Of a stretch of 64,000 nt of DNA, positions 27,501 through 35,542 are shown one piece after another. The first letter of the stretch is position 1, and each line of letters begins with the position of its first letter. A program made the position numbers and the translations under genes. Under the pieces are notes generated by a model. It saw only the letters and a list, made by a program, of their open reading frames with translations. It had not been told where the DNA came from and did no database searches. Source of the DNA: Kangiella geojedonensis (GTDB lineage: Bacteria; Pseudomonadota; Gammaproteobacteria; Enterobacterales; Kangiellaceae); the NCBI RefSeq assembly GCF_000981765.1, contig NZ_CP010975.1, forward strand, positions 1,798,001 through 1,862,000. The letters are read 5' to 3'.

Positions 27501-28997
27501 TTGAACATAAAGCAACGGACAGATCAATTGATTACGACAGTACAATGTAAGATTGTGAGGCGCCTCACCTTTACTTTTATTTTTGTGATTTTGATCAATG
27601 CAAATACGAGAGTAAATGCACAGGAATTAATGCATAAAGGTATGGATGAAGAGTGCCAAGGACAAAGCACGTGTCAGTTATTTAGCCAAAACCTTGTATC
27701 ACATAAGCAACAAATTCGCTTTTTTGAGGACAGTGTTGCATTCATTGAATTTAACCAACGGCTGGATCTTATAAAGCTCAATCATCAACTTTCCGAACTT
27801 AGTTTAGATAAGCTAGGTCAACGTCAACTTGTGCAAAACCTGACACGTCTTCTTAATAAAAGCTCACTAGCCCCTTACCTCAAGAAACTTCATAAACGAC
27901 AGTCATCGAAGCAAATAGTCTATTTTAAGCCGGTGCCCATCTCTAATGGGCTGCTGATCAAGTATCAGCCACCATATAAAGATGATGTTAAAGTAATATT
28001 CGAACATTCCCCCTCTTTTAATAACCAACCAAATGCTAGATTGAGTCTCAGCGCGCTTGCCAACTTACCGCTTAGTAAGCAGGAGATTCCACACGACAAC
28101 TCTTTTGCCCATAAGCAAATTGCTTATAAACAAAATCCAATAGCACATCACTCACAACTCACTATTGCATTAGTCGACTCTGGGGTCACTACCAAACACC
28201 AAGAACTGTCTCACTTAGACAATCTTCAACAATTTAACCCTAAAGATGAAACCTTCGAATTAAAAGATAGTGGATTTGGGCATGGTACTGGCGTATTCAG
28301 TTTAATGGCCTCCTCAAATAAGTTTCAGCGCGATGTAGGTACTCTCCCAACGGCGAACTATCTTTCATGTAATGGTTTACCTTCAGGAAGCTACAACTAT
28401 GCTTGGGTCACTCTATGCTTTAACTGGTTACTAGAGCAGCCTCGAGTAGATCTTATCGTCAATTCTTGGTCCCAACCGACATCAAACTGTAATGACGAAT
28501 TGTTATATTCACTTAGAGTGTTGTGGTTAGCGAATAGCATCCCTGTCTTTGCCGCTGGGAATTTTGGTTTAGACGATAGAAAGTCCCGAGATCCTGTAAA
28601 TTTTGCTTTGTTTGATGACATTCCTCTTTTGACAGTAGGTGCTCTTGGAAAAAATAATCAGCCATTGCCGCAGTCTTCTGCAGGTTACAATGTATGCGGT
28701 AATCAGGTGAGCTCTCCCACGGTCATAGCGCCTGGTCAGGATCTACTGGTTGCAAGTCCATTAAACCCTGCGAGTTATCAAGCGCGCTCAGGAACATCTT
28801 ATGCGGTAACCTATGCTGCGACGGCTTTAGCTATATTGGTTGATAAGTTTCCGAACACCAGCCACAAAGAGATTATCGAGGCACTAACCAACACCAGTAA
28901 GAACATGGAAAAGAATAAAAGGGCTATCAGAGTGAATATTAGCCGTGCCATACAACGATTAAAACAGCATCAAATCGTCGATAGTCAGAACCAATGA
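27501..28997 (+). CDS. Divergent S8 subtilisin-family protease with long N-terminal region
   Basis: 498 residues starting at a TTG; the only in-frame option before a stop, supported by the signal peptide that follows (about residues 18-40, FTFIFVILINANTRVNA) and a distant GGAAG. The region 41-215 is not a recognisable I9 domain. The catalytic domain is divergent but complete: Asp226 (ALVDSGV), His261 (GHGTGVF, in place of GHGTHVA), Asn354 (FAAGNFG) and Ser433 (SGTSYAV, in place of SGTSMAS). It is transcribed away from the lipoprotein/S8 pair; together they make a three-gene protease locus. Confidence 0.82.
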   Translation: MNIKQRTDQLITTVQCKIVRRLTFTFIFVILINANTRVNAQELMHKGMDEECQGQSTCQLFSQNLVSHKQQIRFFEDSVAFIEFNQRLDLIKLNHQLSELSLDKLGQRQLVQNLTRLLNKSSLAPYLKKLHKRQSSKQIVYFKPVPISNGLLIKYQPPYKDDVKVIFEHSPSFNNQPNARLSLSALANLPLSKQEIPHDNSFAHKQIAYKQNPIAHHSQLTIALVDSGVTTKHQELSHLDNLQQFNPKDETFELKDSGFGHGTGVFSLMASSNKFQRDVGTLPTANYLSCNGLPSGSYNYAWVTLCFNWLLEQPRVDLIVNSWSQPTSNCNDELLYSLRVLWLANSIPVFAAGNFGLDDRKSRDPVNFALFDDIPLLTVGALGKNNQPLPQSSAGYNVCGNQVSSPTVIAPGQDLLVASPLNPASYQARSGTSYAVTYAATALAILVDKFPNTSHKEIIEALTNTSKNMEKNKRAIRVNISRAIQRLKQHQIVDSQNQ

Positions 28998-29058
28998 CCG
29001 AACCTTCTATTTGCCAACTGTCCAAACCAGATAAGGGGTCTTAATAAGGCATAATATG

Positions 29059-29075
29059 CATTCAATATCTGAATG
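29059..29075. promoter_or_regulatory. Palindrome upstream of fabA (possible operator)
   Basis: CATTCA (29059-29064) and TGAATG (29070-29075) form a perfect inverted repeat with a 5-base centre, 32 bases before the fabA start and next to an AT-rich TAATAT element. It does not match the enterobacterial FabR site that I remember, so any regulator is unidentified. Confidence 0.35.
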
Positions 29076-29106
29076 TGTTTTTCTAACACAAAGAGTTTCC
29101 TCTAAT

Positions 29107-29619
29107 ATGCAAAAATCATCTTATAGTAAGCAAGATTTGCTTGATTGTGGTCACGGAAAGTTATTTGGCGAAGGAAATGCTCGATTACCATTACCAAACA
29201 TGTTGATGATGGATCGAATTACGAATATACAAGAGTCTGGCGGCGCCTATGGCAAAGGTCAAATTGTCGCTGAACTCGATATAAAGCCTGACTTATGGTT
29301 CTTTAATTGCCACTTTGAATCCGATCCCGTCATGCCAGGCTGCCTTGGCGTAGATGCACTATGGCAACTGACAGGCTTTTTCTTACCGTGGAAAGGTCTT
29401 TCAGGTAAAGGCCGAGCATTAGGCTCTGGTGAAATTAAATTTACTGGACAAGTGTTACCTACGGCTAAGCTTGTCACCTATATTGTTGATATTAAAAGAG
29501 TTATAACAAGGAAGTTGAAACTTGTTATCGCCGATGGAAGAATGTTGATGGACGGAAAAGAAATTTACACCACCAAAGATTTACGTGTAGGTCTGTTCGA
29601 ATCCACAGACAATTTTTAG
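29107..29619 (+). CDS. fabA: 3-hydroxydecanoyl-[ACP] dehydratase/isomerase
   Basis: Introduces the cis double bond in anaerobic unsaturated fatty-acid synthesis. From ATG 29107 the product is 170 residues, matching family length; the upstream ATG at 29056 would add 17 unrelated residues. Catalytic His69 ([11 protein letters not shown]) and Asp83 ([11 protein letters not shown]) are present, as is the [10 protein letters not shown] strand. The start has no strong ribosome site. fabB follows after 57 bases. Confidence 0.95.
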   Translation: MQKSSYSKQDLLDCGHGKLFGEGNARLPLPNMLMMDRITNIQESGGAYGKGQIVAELDIKPDLWFFNCHFESDPVMPGCLGVDALWQLTGFFLPWKGLSGKGRALGSGEIKFTGQVLPTAKLVTYIVDIKRVITRKLKLVIADGRMLMDGKEIYTTKDLRVGLFESTDNF

Positions 29620-29676
29620 CAAAAAGAGCTACAATACCTACATAAAGTTACAGAAGATAATTAAGCGAGTTTTATT

Positions 29677-30888
29677 GTGAAAAGAGTAGTAGTTACAGGC
29701 ATGGGAGTCGTCTCCTGCCTAGGCAATAATGTTGATGACGTTAAACAGTCATTAATTGATGGCAGGTCAGGCATAAAGAAGATTGATGCCTATGAGGAAC
29801 ATGGACTTCGCAGTCACCTTGCTGGAAAACCTGATATTGATGTTAGTGAACACATCGATCGTAAAAAATTACGTTTCATGGGTGATGCTGCAGCCTATTC
29901 CTATATTGCAATGGAGCAAGCGATTGCCGACGCTAACCTTACAGAAGATCTCGTCTCCAACTATCGCACCGGTATTATTATGGGGTCTGGTGGCGCATCT
30001 CAAAAAGCTCAGGTTGAGTCTATTGATATTGCCAAAGAACGTGGCCCAAAACGTATTGGTCCATACGCCGTTCCAAAAACAATGGGCAGCACGACTTCAG
30101 CATGTCTTGCCACTCCCTTTAAAATTAAAGGTATAAATTACAGCATTTCATCAGCTTGTGCCACAAGCGCACACTGTATTGGTAATGCTTTAGAGCAAAT
30201 CCAGCTAGGCAAACAAGATATTATGTTCGCTGGCGGCGGCGAAGAAGAAGACTGGCGCTTAACCGTGCTGTTTGATGCGATGGGCGCATTATCTAGTAAA
30301 TACAATGACACTCCAGAAACTGCATCACGTCCTTATGACGCGACTCGTGACGGTTTTGTCATTTCATCAGGCGGCGGTTGTTTAGTGCTAGAAGAGTATG
30401 AGCATGCAAAAGCTCGTGGCGCGAAAATCTACGCTGAAATCACTGGCTATGGCGCAACATCTGACGGCTATGACATGGTGGCACCATCAGGCGAAGGTGC
30501 GGTACGCTGTATGCAGCAAGCTTTGGCTAACACCAAAAACCCTGTTGATTACGTAAATACACATGGAACAAGTACCCCTGTTGGCGATACGGCTGAGCTC
30601 AACGCAATTAAAGAAGTATTCCCCGAGAAGGTTCCTTACATAGGCTCTACGAAATCTTTGGCAGGACACTCACTCGGCGCAACAGGTGTGCATGAAGCAA
30701 TATACTCATTGATCATGATGCAAAATAACTTCATCGCAGCCTCAGCAAATATCAGCGAGTTGGATGAAAAAGCACAAGGTCTGCCGATAGTGCAACAACG
30801 AATGGACAACACTGAAATTAAAAGCTTCTTATCTAATAGCTTCGGTTTTGGTGGTACTAACTGCTCACTTCTTTTTGAGAAAATCTAA
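29677..30888 (+). CDS. fabB: 3-oxoacyl-[ACP] synthase I
   Basis: 403 residues, the elongating condensing enzyme of unsaturated fatty-acid synthesis. The Cys-His-His triad is visible: Cys161 (SSACATSAH), His296 ([11 protein letters not shown]) and His331 ([11 protein letters not shown]); GFGGTNCSL ends the protein. The fabA-fabB pair with a shared promoter is typical of many gammaproteobacteria, though not of Escherichia coli, where the genes are separate. Confidence 0.97.
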   Translation: MKRVVVTGMGVVSCLGNNVDDVKQSLIDGRSGIKKIDAYEEHGLRSHLAGKPDIDVSEHIDRKKLRFMGDAAAYSYIAMEQAIADANLTEDLVSNYRTGIIMGSGGASQKAQVESIDIAKERGPKRIGPYAVPKTMGSTTSACLATPFKIKGINYSISSACATSAHCIGNALEQIQLGKQDIMFAGGGEEEDWRLTVLFDAMGALSSKYNDTPETASRPYDATRDGFVISSGGGCLVLEEYEHAKARGAKIYAEITGYGATSDGYDMVAPSGEGAVRCMQQALANTKNPVDYVNTHGTSTPVGDTAELNAIKEVFPEKVPYIGSTKSLAGHSLGATGVHEAIYSLIMMQNNFIAASANISELDEKAQGLPIVQQRMDNTEIKSFLSNSFGFGGTNCSLLFEKI

Positions 30889-30913
30889 GAAGCGTGAGAG
30901 TCTGTTAAGTTAT

Positions 30914-30938
30914 AAAGCCCGCATTTGCGGGCTTTTTT
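30914..30938 (+). terminator. Rho-independent terminator of fabA-fabB
   Basis: AAAGCCCGC (30914-30922) and GCGGGCTTT (30927-30935) around loop ATTT, then TTTTTT. It reaches into the stop codon of the convergent small gene and may work weakly in both directions. Confidence 0.92.
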
Positions 30939-31209
30939 ATTCCTGTTGTTTCGACTTTATCTTATCAATTTTTTTTAACTTCTCCATAAACTCATCCTTG
31001 TCTAAAGCACTTTTGTAGTCCAAGTTATACTTACTGTGGAAGTTAATACTTAATGTCACCTTATCATCCGTTAAATCAACGTTATAGCCATCTAAATCAG
31101 AATAAGCACTAATACCTTTGTAATAATGTTTGTTACCACGCTTCTCACCCAACTCTACAACTTTTTGATAAGCGCGTAACGCCATACGAATATCAATTTC
31201 AGAAGACAT
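30937..31209 (-). CDS. Small conserved-looking protein, possibly DUF3081
   Basis: 90 residues: a helical N-terminus (IRMALRAYQKVVELGEKRG), a central segment with GISAYSDLDGYNVDLTDDKVTLSINFHSKY and a lysine-rich C-terminal helix. The ISAYSDLDGY and FHSKY elements recall the DUF3081 family of small gammaproteobacterial proteins; this is from memory. AGGAGAAC precedes the ATG. It sits between fabB and lysS with its own short unit. Function unknown. Confidence 0.65.
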   Translation of the reverse strand: MSSEIDIRMALRAYQKVVELGEKRGNKHYYKGISAYSDLDGYNVDLTDDKVTLSINFHSKYNLDYKSALDKDEFMEKLKKIDKIKSKQQE

Positions 31210-31266
31210 TTGTTCTCCTTAAAACTATTTTGTATCATCCTAACGAAAAGTGATGACAATAGACAC

Positions 31267-31294
31267 AAAAAAGCCCGCTAGAACGCGGGCTTTT
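31267..31294 (-). terminator. Rho-independent terminator downstream of lysS
   Basis: Minus strand AAAAGCCCGC pairs with GCGGGCTTTTTT around a 6-base loop. It lies 166 bases after the lysS stop, beyond the long hairpin at 31352-31452, giving lysS an unusually long 3' untranslated region. Confidence 0.82.
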
Positions 31295-31351
31295 AACTTT
31301 CTTTACTAAAGAAGGCCAAAACTAAGATTCTACATGCCAATAAACGCAGAA

Positions 31352-31452
31352 TTTTTTACTTCTAACGAGGCGCGGACGTTTCGAGGAATAGAGTTAACAA
31401 ATAGTTAATGAATCCCGCAGAAACGTCCTGCAACAAAGTTAGAAGTGAAAAA
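31352..31452. repeat. 100-base nested inverted repeat 3' of lysS (attC-like or mRNA 3' structure)
   Basis: Outer arms TTTTTACTTCTAAC (31353-31366) and GTTAGAAGTGAAAAA (31438-31452) pair with one bulged base; middle arms GGACGTTTC (31374-31382) and GAAACGTCC (31420-31428) pair perfectly; an inner TTAAC/GTTAA hairpin (31394-31408) closes it. On the minus strand it begins TTCTAAC and ends GTTAGAA with unequal inner arms, recalling the R"-L"-L'-R' layout of integron attC sites. No integrase or cassette array is in the window, and it may simply be an RNA element in the lysS 3' region. Confidence 0.6.
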
Positions 31453-31459
31453 GACAAAT

Positions 31460-32959
31460 TTATTCAGGACGCATATGCGGGAATAACAGTACATCACGTA
31501 TGCTTGGTGAATCAGTAAGCAACATCACTAAACGATCAATACCAATACCCTCGCCCGCTGTTGGCGGTAAACCATACTCTAGTGCTCGGATATAATCCGC
31601 GTCATAGTGCATTGCTTCATCATCACCAGCATCTTTTGCTTCAACTTGCGCTTTAAAGCGCTCAGCCTGATCTTCTGCGTCATTCAACTCTGAGAAACCA
31701 TTCGCTAGTTCACGACCACCTGCAAAGAACTCAAAACGGTCGGTCACAAAAGGATTATCATCATTACGACGAGCCAGTGGCGAGACTTCTGCTGGATACG
31801 CCGTAATAAACGTTGGCTGAATTAACTTATGCTCAGCAACTTCTTCGAAGATTTCAATTTGGATTTTTCCTAAGCCCCAAGAATCTTCAACTTTAACGTT
31901 GCTTGCTTTGGCAATTTTCTTAGCAGATTCTAGATCATTCAACTGCTCGATAGACACTTCAGGCAAGTATTTAACGATTGCTTCGAGTACCGTCATGCGC
32001 TCGAATGACTTACCAAAATCATAAGTCGCATCGCCACTTTCAAACACGGTTCTGCCTAGAACAGACTCAACGGTATAGCGCAACATTTCTTCCGTTAAAT
32101 CCATTAAGTCATTGTAGTCCGCATAGCCCCAATAGAACTCTAACATAGTGAACTCAGGGTTATGGCGCGTTGATAAACCTTCATTGCGGAAGTTACGGTT
32201 TATCTCAAAAACTTTTTCTAGACCACCAACCACTAAACGTTTCAAATACAACTCAGGAGCTACACGTAAGAATAAAGGCATGTCCAAAGCATTATGATGA
32301 GTTTCAAATGGCTTAGCCGTAGCGCCACCAGGAATCACGTGCATCATTGGTGTTTCGACTTCCAAAAACTCACGAGCTTCTAAGAAATCACGAATTGCTT
32401 TAACCACTTTCGAGCGAGCAATAAAAGTCTCGCGCGAGTCTTCATTCACAATTAAATCAACATAACGCTGACGATAGCGAGTCTCTTGATCCGATAAACC
32501 ACCCCACTTATCAGGCAGTGGGCGTAGTGACTTAGTCAGCAACTTAATTTCAGAAGCTTTAACCGACAACTCACCTTTATTCGTCTTAAAAACCGTGCCT
32601 TCGATACCCACGATATCGCCGATATCCCAAGTTTTGAAATCATCATAGACTTCGTCGCCAACCTGATCTTTACGAACGTAAGATTGGATACGACCAGACA
32701 TATCTTGAATGGTGATAAAGCTCGCTTTACCCATGTTACGGAATAACATAATGCGACCAGCAACCTTCACCTTCTTACCGATTTCCTCTAGCTCGGGCTT
32801 CTCTTTATCACCATAATCATCAGCGATATCAGCAGCTAGGGAATCACGACGAAAGTCGTTCGGAAAGGCAATCCCCTGTTTTCGTTTCTCCGCCAACTTC
32901 TCTTTACGCAAGGTAATTTGTTCGTTGACGTCGACGACTGGGGTTTCTTGATTGCTCAT
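31460..32959 (-). CDS. lysS: Lysyl-tRNA synthetase (class II)
   Basis: 499 residues. An N-terminal OB-fold anticodon-binding domain ([23 protein letters not shown], residues ~65-165) precedes the class II core with motif 1 ([22 protein letters not shown]), motif 2 ([21 protein letters not shown]) and motif 3 ([13 protein letters not shown]). Charges tRNA-Lys. It is downstream of prfB on the same strand, the familiar prfB-lysS order, but with a 280-base gap that contains a small palindrome. Confidence 0.98.
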   Translation of the reverse strand: MSNQETPVVDVNEQITLRKEKLAEKRKQGIAFPNDFRRDSLAADIADDYGDKEKPELEEIGKKVKVAGRIMLFRNMGKASFITIQDMSGRIQSYVRKDQVGDEVYDDFKTWDIGDIVGIEGTVFKTNKGELSVKASEIKLLTKSLRPLPDKWGGLSDQETRYRQRYVDLIVNEDSRETFIARSKVVKAIRDFLEAREFLEVETPMMHVIPGGATAKPFETHHNALDMPLFLRVAPELYLKRLVVGGLEKVFEINRNFRNEGLSTRHNPEFTMLEFYWGYADYNDLMDLTEEMLRYTVESVLGRTVFESGDATYDFGKSFERMTVLEAIVKYLPEVSIEQLNDLESAKKIAKASNVKVEDSWGLGKIQIEIFEEVAEHKLIQPTFITAYPAEVSPLARRNDDNPFVTDRFEFFAGGRELANGFSELNDAEDQAERFKAQVEAKDAGDDEAMHYDADYIRALEYGLPPTAGEGIGIDRLVMLLTDSPSIRDVLLFPHMRPE

Positions 32960-33003
32960 TTTTTCTCTTCACCTCAAGTTAATTACTTTCTTCATTAAAA
33001 CAA

Positions 33004-33020
33004 GTACCGACTTACGGTAC
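33004..33020. promoter_or_regulatory. Short palindrome in the prfB-lysS gap
   Basis: GTACCG (33004-33009) and CGGTAC (33015-33020) pair perfectly around ACTTA. On the minus strand it is followed by TTGTTTT, so it could be a weak terminator of prfB or an operator for lysS. The remainder of 32960-33239 shows no gene. Confidence 0.3.
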
Positions 33021-33239
33021 AAAAACTCACATCATTTTTCTGTGAACACTATTTTAGACACACACCTAAAACTTATCCCTCAAAGAATTTGCTAAGTCAG
33101 TGCGCGGCAAATGATTTTTATAGCCTATAGGAGCTTACTCCAGTAATTGACTATCCGCTTAAAACTTTTAACACCGCAAAAACAACGCATAAATCTCTGA
33201 AGCTCACACTCTATCTAGAGTGACTTGTGTGCAGTCGCT

Positions 33240-34338
33240 CTAGACGCCAGCTTTTAAAGAAGCCTCGATAAAACTATCTAGATCTCCGTCTAACACCGCC
33301 TGAGTACTGCTGGACTCATGGCCTGTTCTTAAATCTTTAATTCGTGACTGATCCAATACATACGATCGAATCTGACTGCCCCAACCGATATCAGACTTGG
33401 AGTCTTCAAGCGCCTGTTGCTCTTCACGCTGCTTCTGCATTTCGAGCTCATAGAGCTTGGCTTTCATCATTTTCATCGCTTCAGCACGGTTTTTATGCTG
33501 TGAACGGTCATTTTGACATTGAACCACAATACCTGTTGGGATATGCGTCAGTCGTATCGCCGAGTCAGTTTTATTGACGTGCTGACCACCAGCTCCGCTC
33601 GCTCGATAGGTATCAACTCGCAAATCTGCTGGATTAACCTCGATATCGATATCATCATCAACTTCTGGATAAACAAAAACCGATGCAAACGATGTATGAC
33701 GACGGTTGCCTGAGTCAAACGGTGATTTGCGTACTAAGCGATGAACACCAGTCTCTGTTCTTAACCAACCATAAGCGTATTCGCCATCGACTTTAATCGT
33801 TGCGCTCTTTATACCAGCAACGTCCCCATCAGACTCTTCGGTGACTTCGACTTTAAAACCACGGCTTTCCGCCCAACGTAAATACATACGAAGTAACATA
33901 CTCGCCCAATCTTGCGCTTCTGTACCGCCAGAACCCGCCTGGATATCCAAGTAAGCATTATTCTCATCCATCTCACCTGAGAACATGCGCCTAAACTCAA
34001 GTTTAGCTAACATCTTCTCTAAGCCCTCGACTTCGACTTCGATCATCTCGGCACTGTCAGCATCGTTCTCTTCTACTGCAATTTCTAAAAGGTCAGAGTG
34101 ATCCGTGACGCCCTGCTCTAACTCTAGTATGGTATTAACCACGGCTTCTAATTTGGCACGCTCTTGACCTAGCGCTTGGGCTCGCTCCTGATCATTCCAC
34201 ACATCAGGTTGCTCTAACTCTTTAGTGACTTCTTCTAGACGCTCTTGTTTGGCATCAAAGTCAAAGATACCCCCTAAGCGTTTCAACACGCTCAGACATA
34301 TCTTTTAAATGTTCTCTTATTGGATTAACTTCTAACAT
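33240..34338 (-). CDS. prfB: Peptide chain release factor 2 (programmed +1 frameshift)
   Basis: Release factor for UGA and UAA codons. The true start is ATG 34338; the first 25 codons ([14 protein letters not shown]... LRGYL) end at an in-frame TGA (34263-34261), and a +1 shift continues in the frame that encodes [12 protein letters not shown] to base 33240. The joined product is 365 residues, the same as in Escherichia coli. The stop-reading tripeptide SPF (KSPFDSG) and catalytic GGQ (GAGGQHVNK) are present. A shorter reading from an out-of-frame TTG at 34289 is an artefact. Confidence 0.97.
34260..34275 (-). other. prfB autoregulatory +1 frameshift site
   Basis: Minus strand AGGGGGTATCTTTGAC: an internal Shine-Dalgarno-like AGGGGG three bases before the slippery CTT, then TGA followed by C, the poor termination context. 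This matches the classical RF2 site; low RF2 lets the ribosome slip and make more RF2. Confidence 0.96.
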
Positions 34339-34886
34339 GCTGCCCCAAATTGCACTTTTTAGCGGGATTTCCGCTCTTTTCTACGCAAAAGGGGCATATT
34401 TTAACCAATCGCAAGACGGCTGCATAGCCATAAACAAAGACATATAGCCAAAATCGCAAGAAATATTAGATATAAGGTGAAAATAGCGGATTCTAAAGGA
34501 CAAGTCCTAAGCTGAGATACTGACCCAACGCCAGCAAGCAGCCTTCTGGTTGACAGTTATTGGGGTTACAGATCATTAGCTAAGTGCTTAGGCAGCAACC
34601 TAGTTTGTTGCGATATAAATATAAATTATACTTAAAATTCATAGGCTAGACTTAGGCTAGGCAAATCAAAAATTCTTGAAAGGGGTTTACTTTAGTAAAT
34701 GACAATAGTGTATTTCAAGGGAAACTAAGAGCTGACTTAGCATACCTTTTTACCCACAACCTTAGGATTAAAGCTCGTTAGCTAAGTACTTAGGCGGCAA
34801 ATTGAAATTTTAAGGACGGAGTTTACTAAAAGTAAATGACGACGAAAAATTTCAATTTAACAAACTAAGCACAACGATAAGGAGCT
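34339..34886. other. Gene-free interval upstream of prfB carrying two repeat copies
   Basis: 548 bases without a credible gene. It contains the prfB leader, then two related palindromic repeat copies (described separately) separated by an AT-rich stretch. No tRNA or small-RNA family is recognised. Confidence 0.7.
34576..34720. repeat. Intergenic palindromic repeat, copy 1
   Basis: Begins TTAGCTAAGTGCTTAGGC (34576-34593) and ends in a hairpin with arms CTTGAAA (34675-34681) and TTTCAAG (34713-34719) and centre TTTACT-TT-AGTAAA (34686-34699), followed by TGAC. Both blocks recur in copy 2 with few changes, but the spacing between blocks is longer here by about 75 bases. Confidence 0.7.
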
Positions 34887-34888
34887 TT
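34770..34888. repeat. Intergenic palindromic repeat, copy 2
   Basis: A 119-base nested palindrome with all arms centred on base 34829: AAAGCTC/GAGCTTT (34770-34776, 34882-34888), AAATTGAAATTTT/AAAATTTCAATTT (34799-34811, 34846-34858, 13 bp perfect) and TTTACT/AGTAAA (34822-34836). It opens with TTAGCTAAGTACTTAGGC (34778-34795), shared with copy 1. The right end overlaps the stop codon of the downstream minus-strand gene. Confidence 0.78.
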
Positions 34889-35378
34889 AACGTCGTTTAG
34901 GGGTCCAGGCCCATATCATTTGACACTCTATCGGCTCCTTCCCTTCAACATCAGTAACCGTAACGGCCACTTCAACCTCTCCTTTCTCTAAGGTAAGTAT
35001 GTCCTGAATCTGCGCTTCAGTAAGGTGCGCCTTAGCCACTAAATCTCCATTTGCTCGTTTTAGAAAGTCGACTTTAAGGGTTTTGATCACAGGCACTTTG
35101 TCATCTGGTACATTCATACCAACCACCATACCGGTGGCTGTTTCAGCAATTAAAGCCATGCCAGCCGCATGAATGGTGCCGATATGGTTTTGAACTTTTT
35201 TTCGATTCTGGAGGCGGAACTCTGAATGCGTTTTAGTTAGTTGAAGTACTTCTACTTTCGCTGTACCCACGAGCTTCACAGTTTTCCTCAACGCAAAATT
35301 TAACAATGGCTTTCTGAGGAAAGTCGGATAGCTTTCAATTTTCTTAACCAAGCGGGCTAGGCGATTGTCCTTACTCAT
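34887..35378 (-). CDS. DUF4442/PaaI-like hotdog-fold thioesterase
   Basis: 163 residues from ATG 35378 (GAGG seven bases upstream; the frame runs further to 35444 without such a site). The HIGTIHAAGMALIAETATGMVVG segment is the hotdog central helix with the His/Asn region of PaaI-type thioesterases, and KVDFLKRANGDLVAKAHL is the conserved following strand. Likely hydrolyses or binds acyl-CoA; substrate unknown. Single gene between the repeat region and a divergent DUF885 gene. Confidence 0.8.
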   Translation of the reverse strand: MSKDNRLARLVKKIESYPTFLRKPLLNFALRKTVKLVGTAKVEVLQLTKTHSEFRLQNRKKVQNHIGTIHAAGMALIAETATGMVVGMNVPDDKVPVIKTLKVDFLKRANGDLVAKAHLTEAQIQDILTLEKGEVEVAVTVTDVEGKEPIECQMIWAWTPKRR

Positions 35379-35542
35379 GTCATGACCTCGGCAGTGTTTT
35401 TCAGTAATATTTAAACCACAAAACTGGTTCGACCAGACAATCATGGCATAAACCGAATTATGTGTAAAAAGATATTTCAGAACCGTATAAAGGCAAACTT
35501 TTGTGGTAATGTTTTTACATCACAACAATATTAGGACTCACA

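Noticed and set aside
34240-34289. Start of prfB at a TTG giving a 349-residue protein
   Set aside because: It is out of the true upstream frame; the conserved [10 protein letters not shown] start, internal Shine-Dalgarno and CTT-TGA-C site show a programmed frameshift instead.
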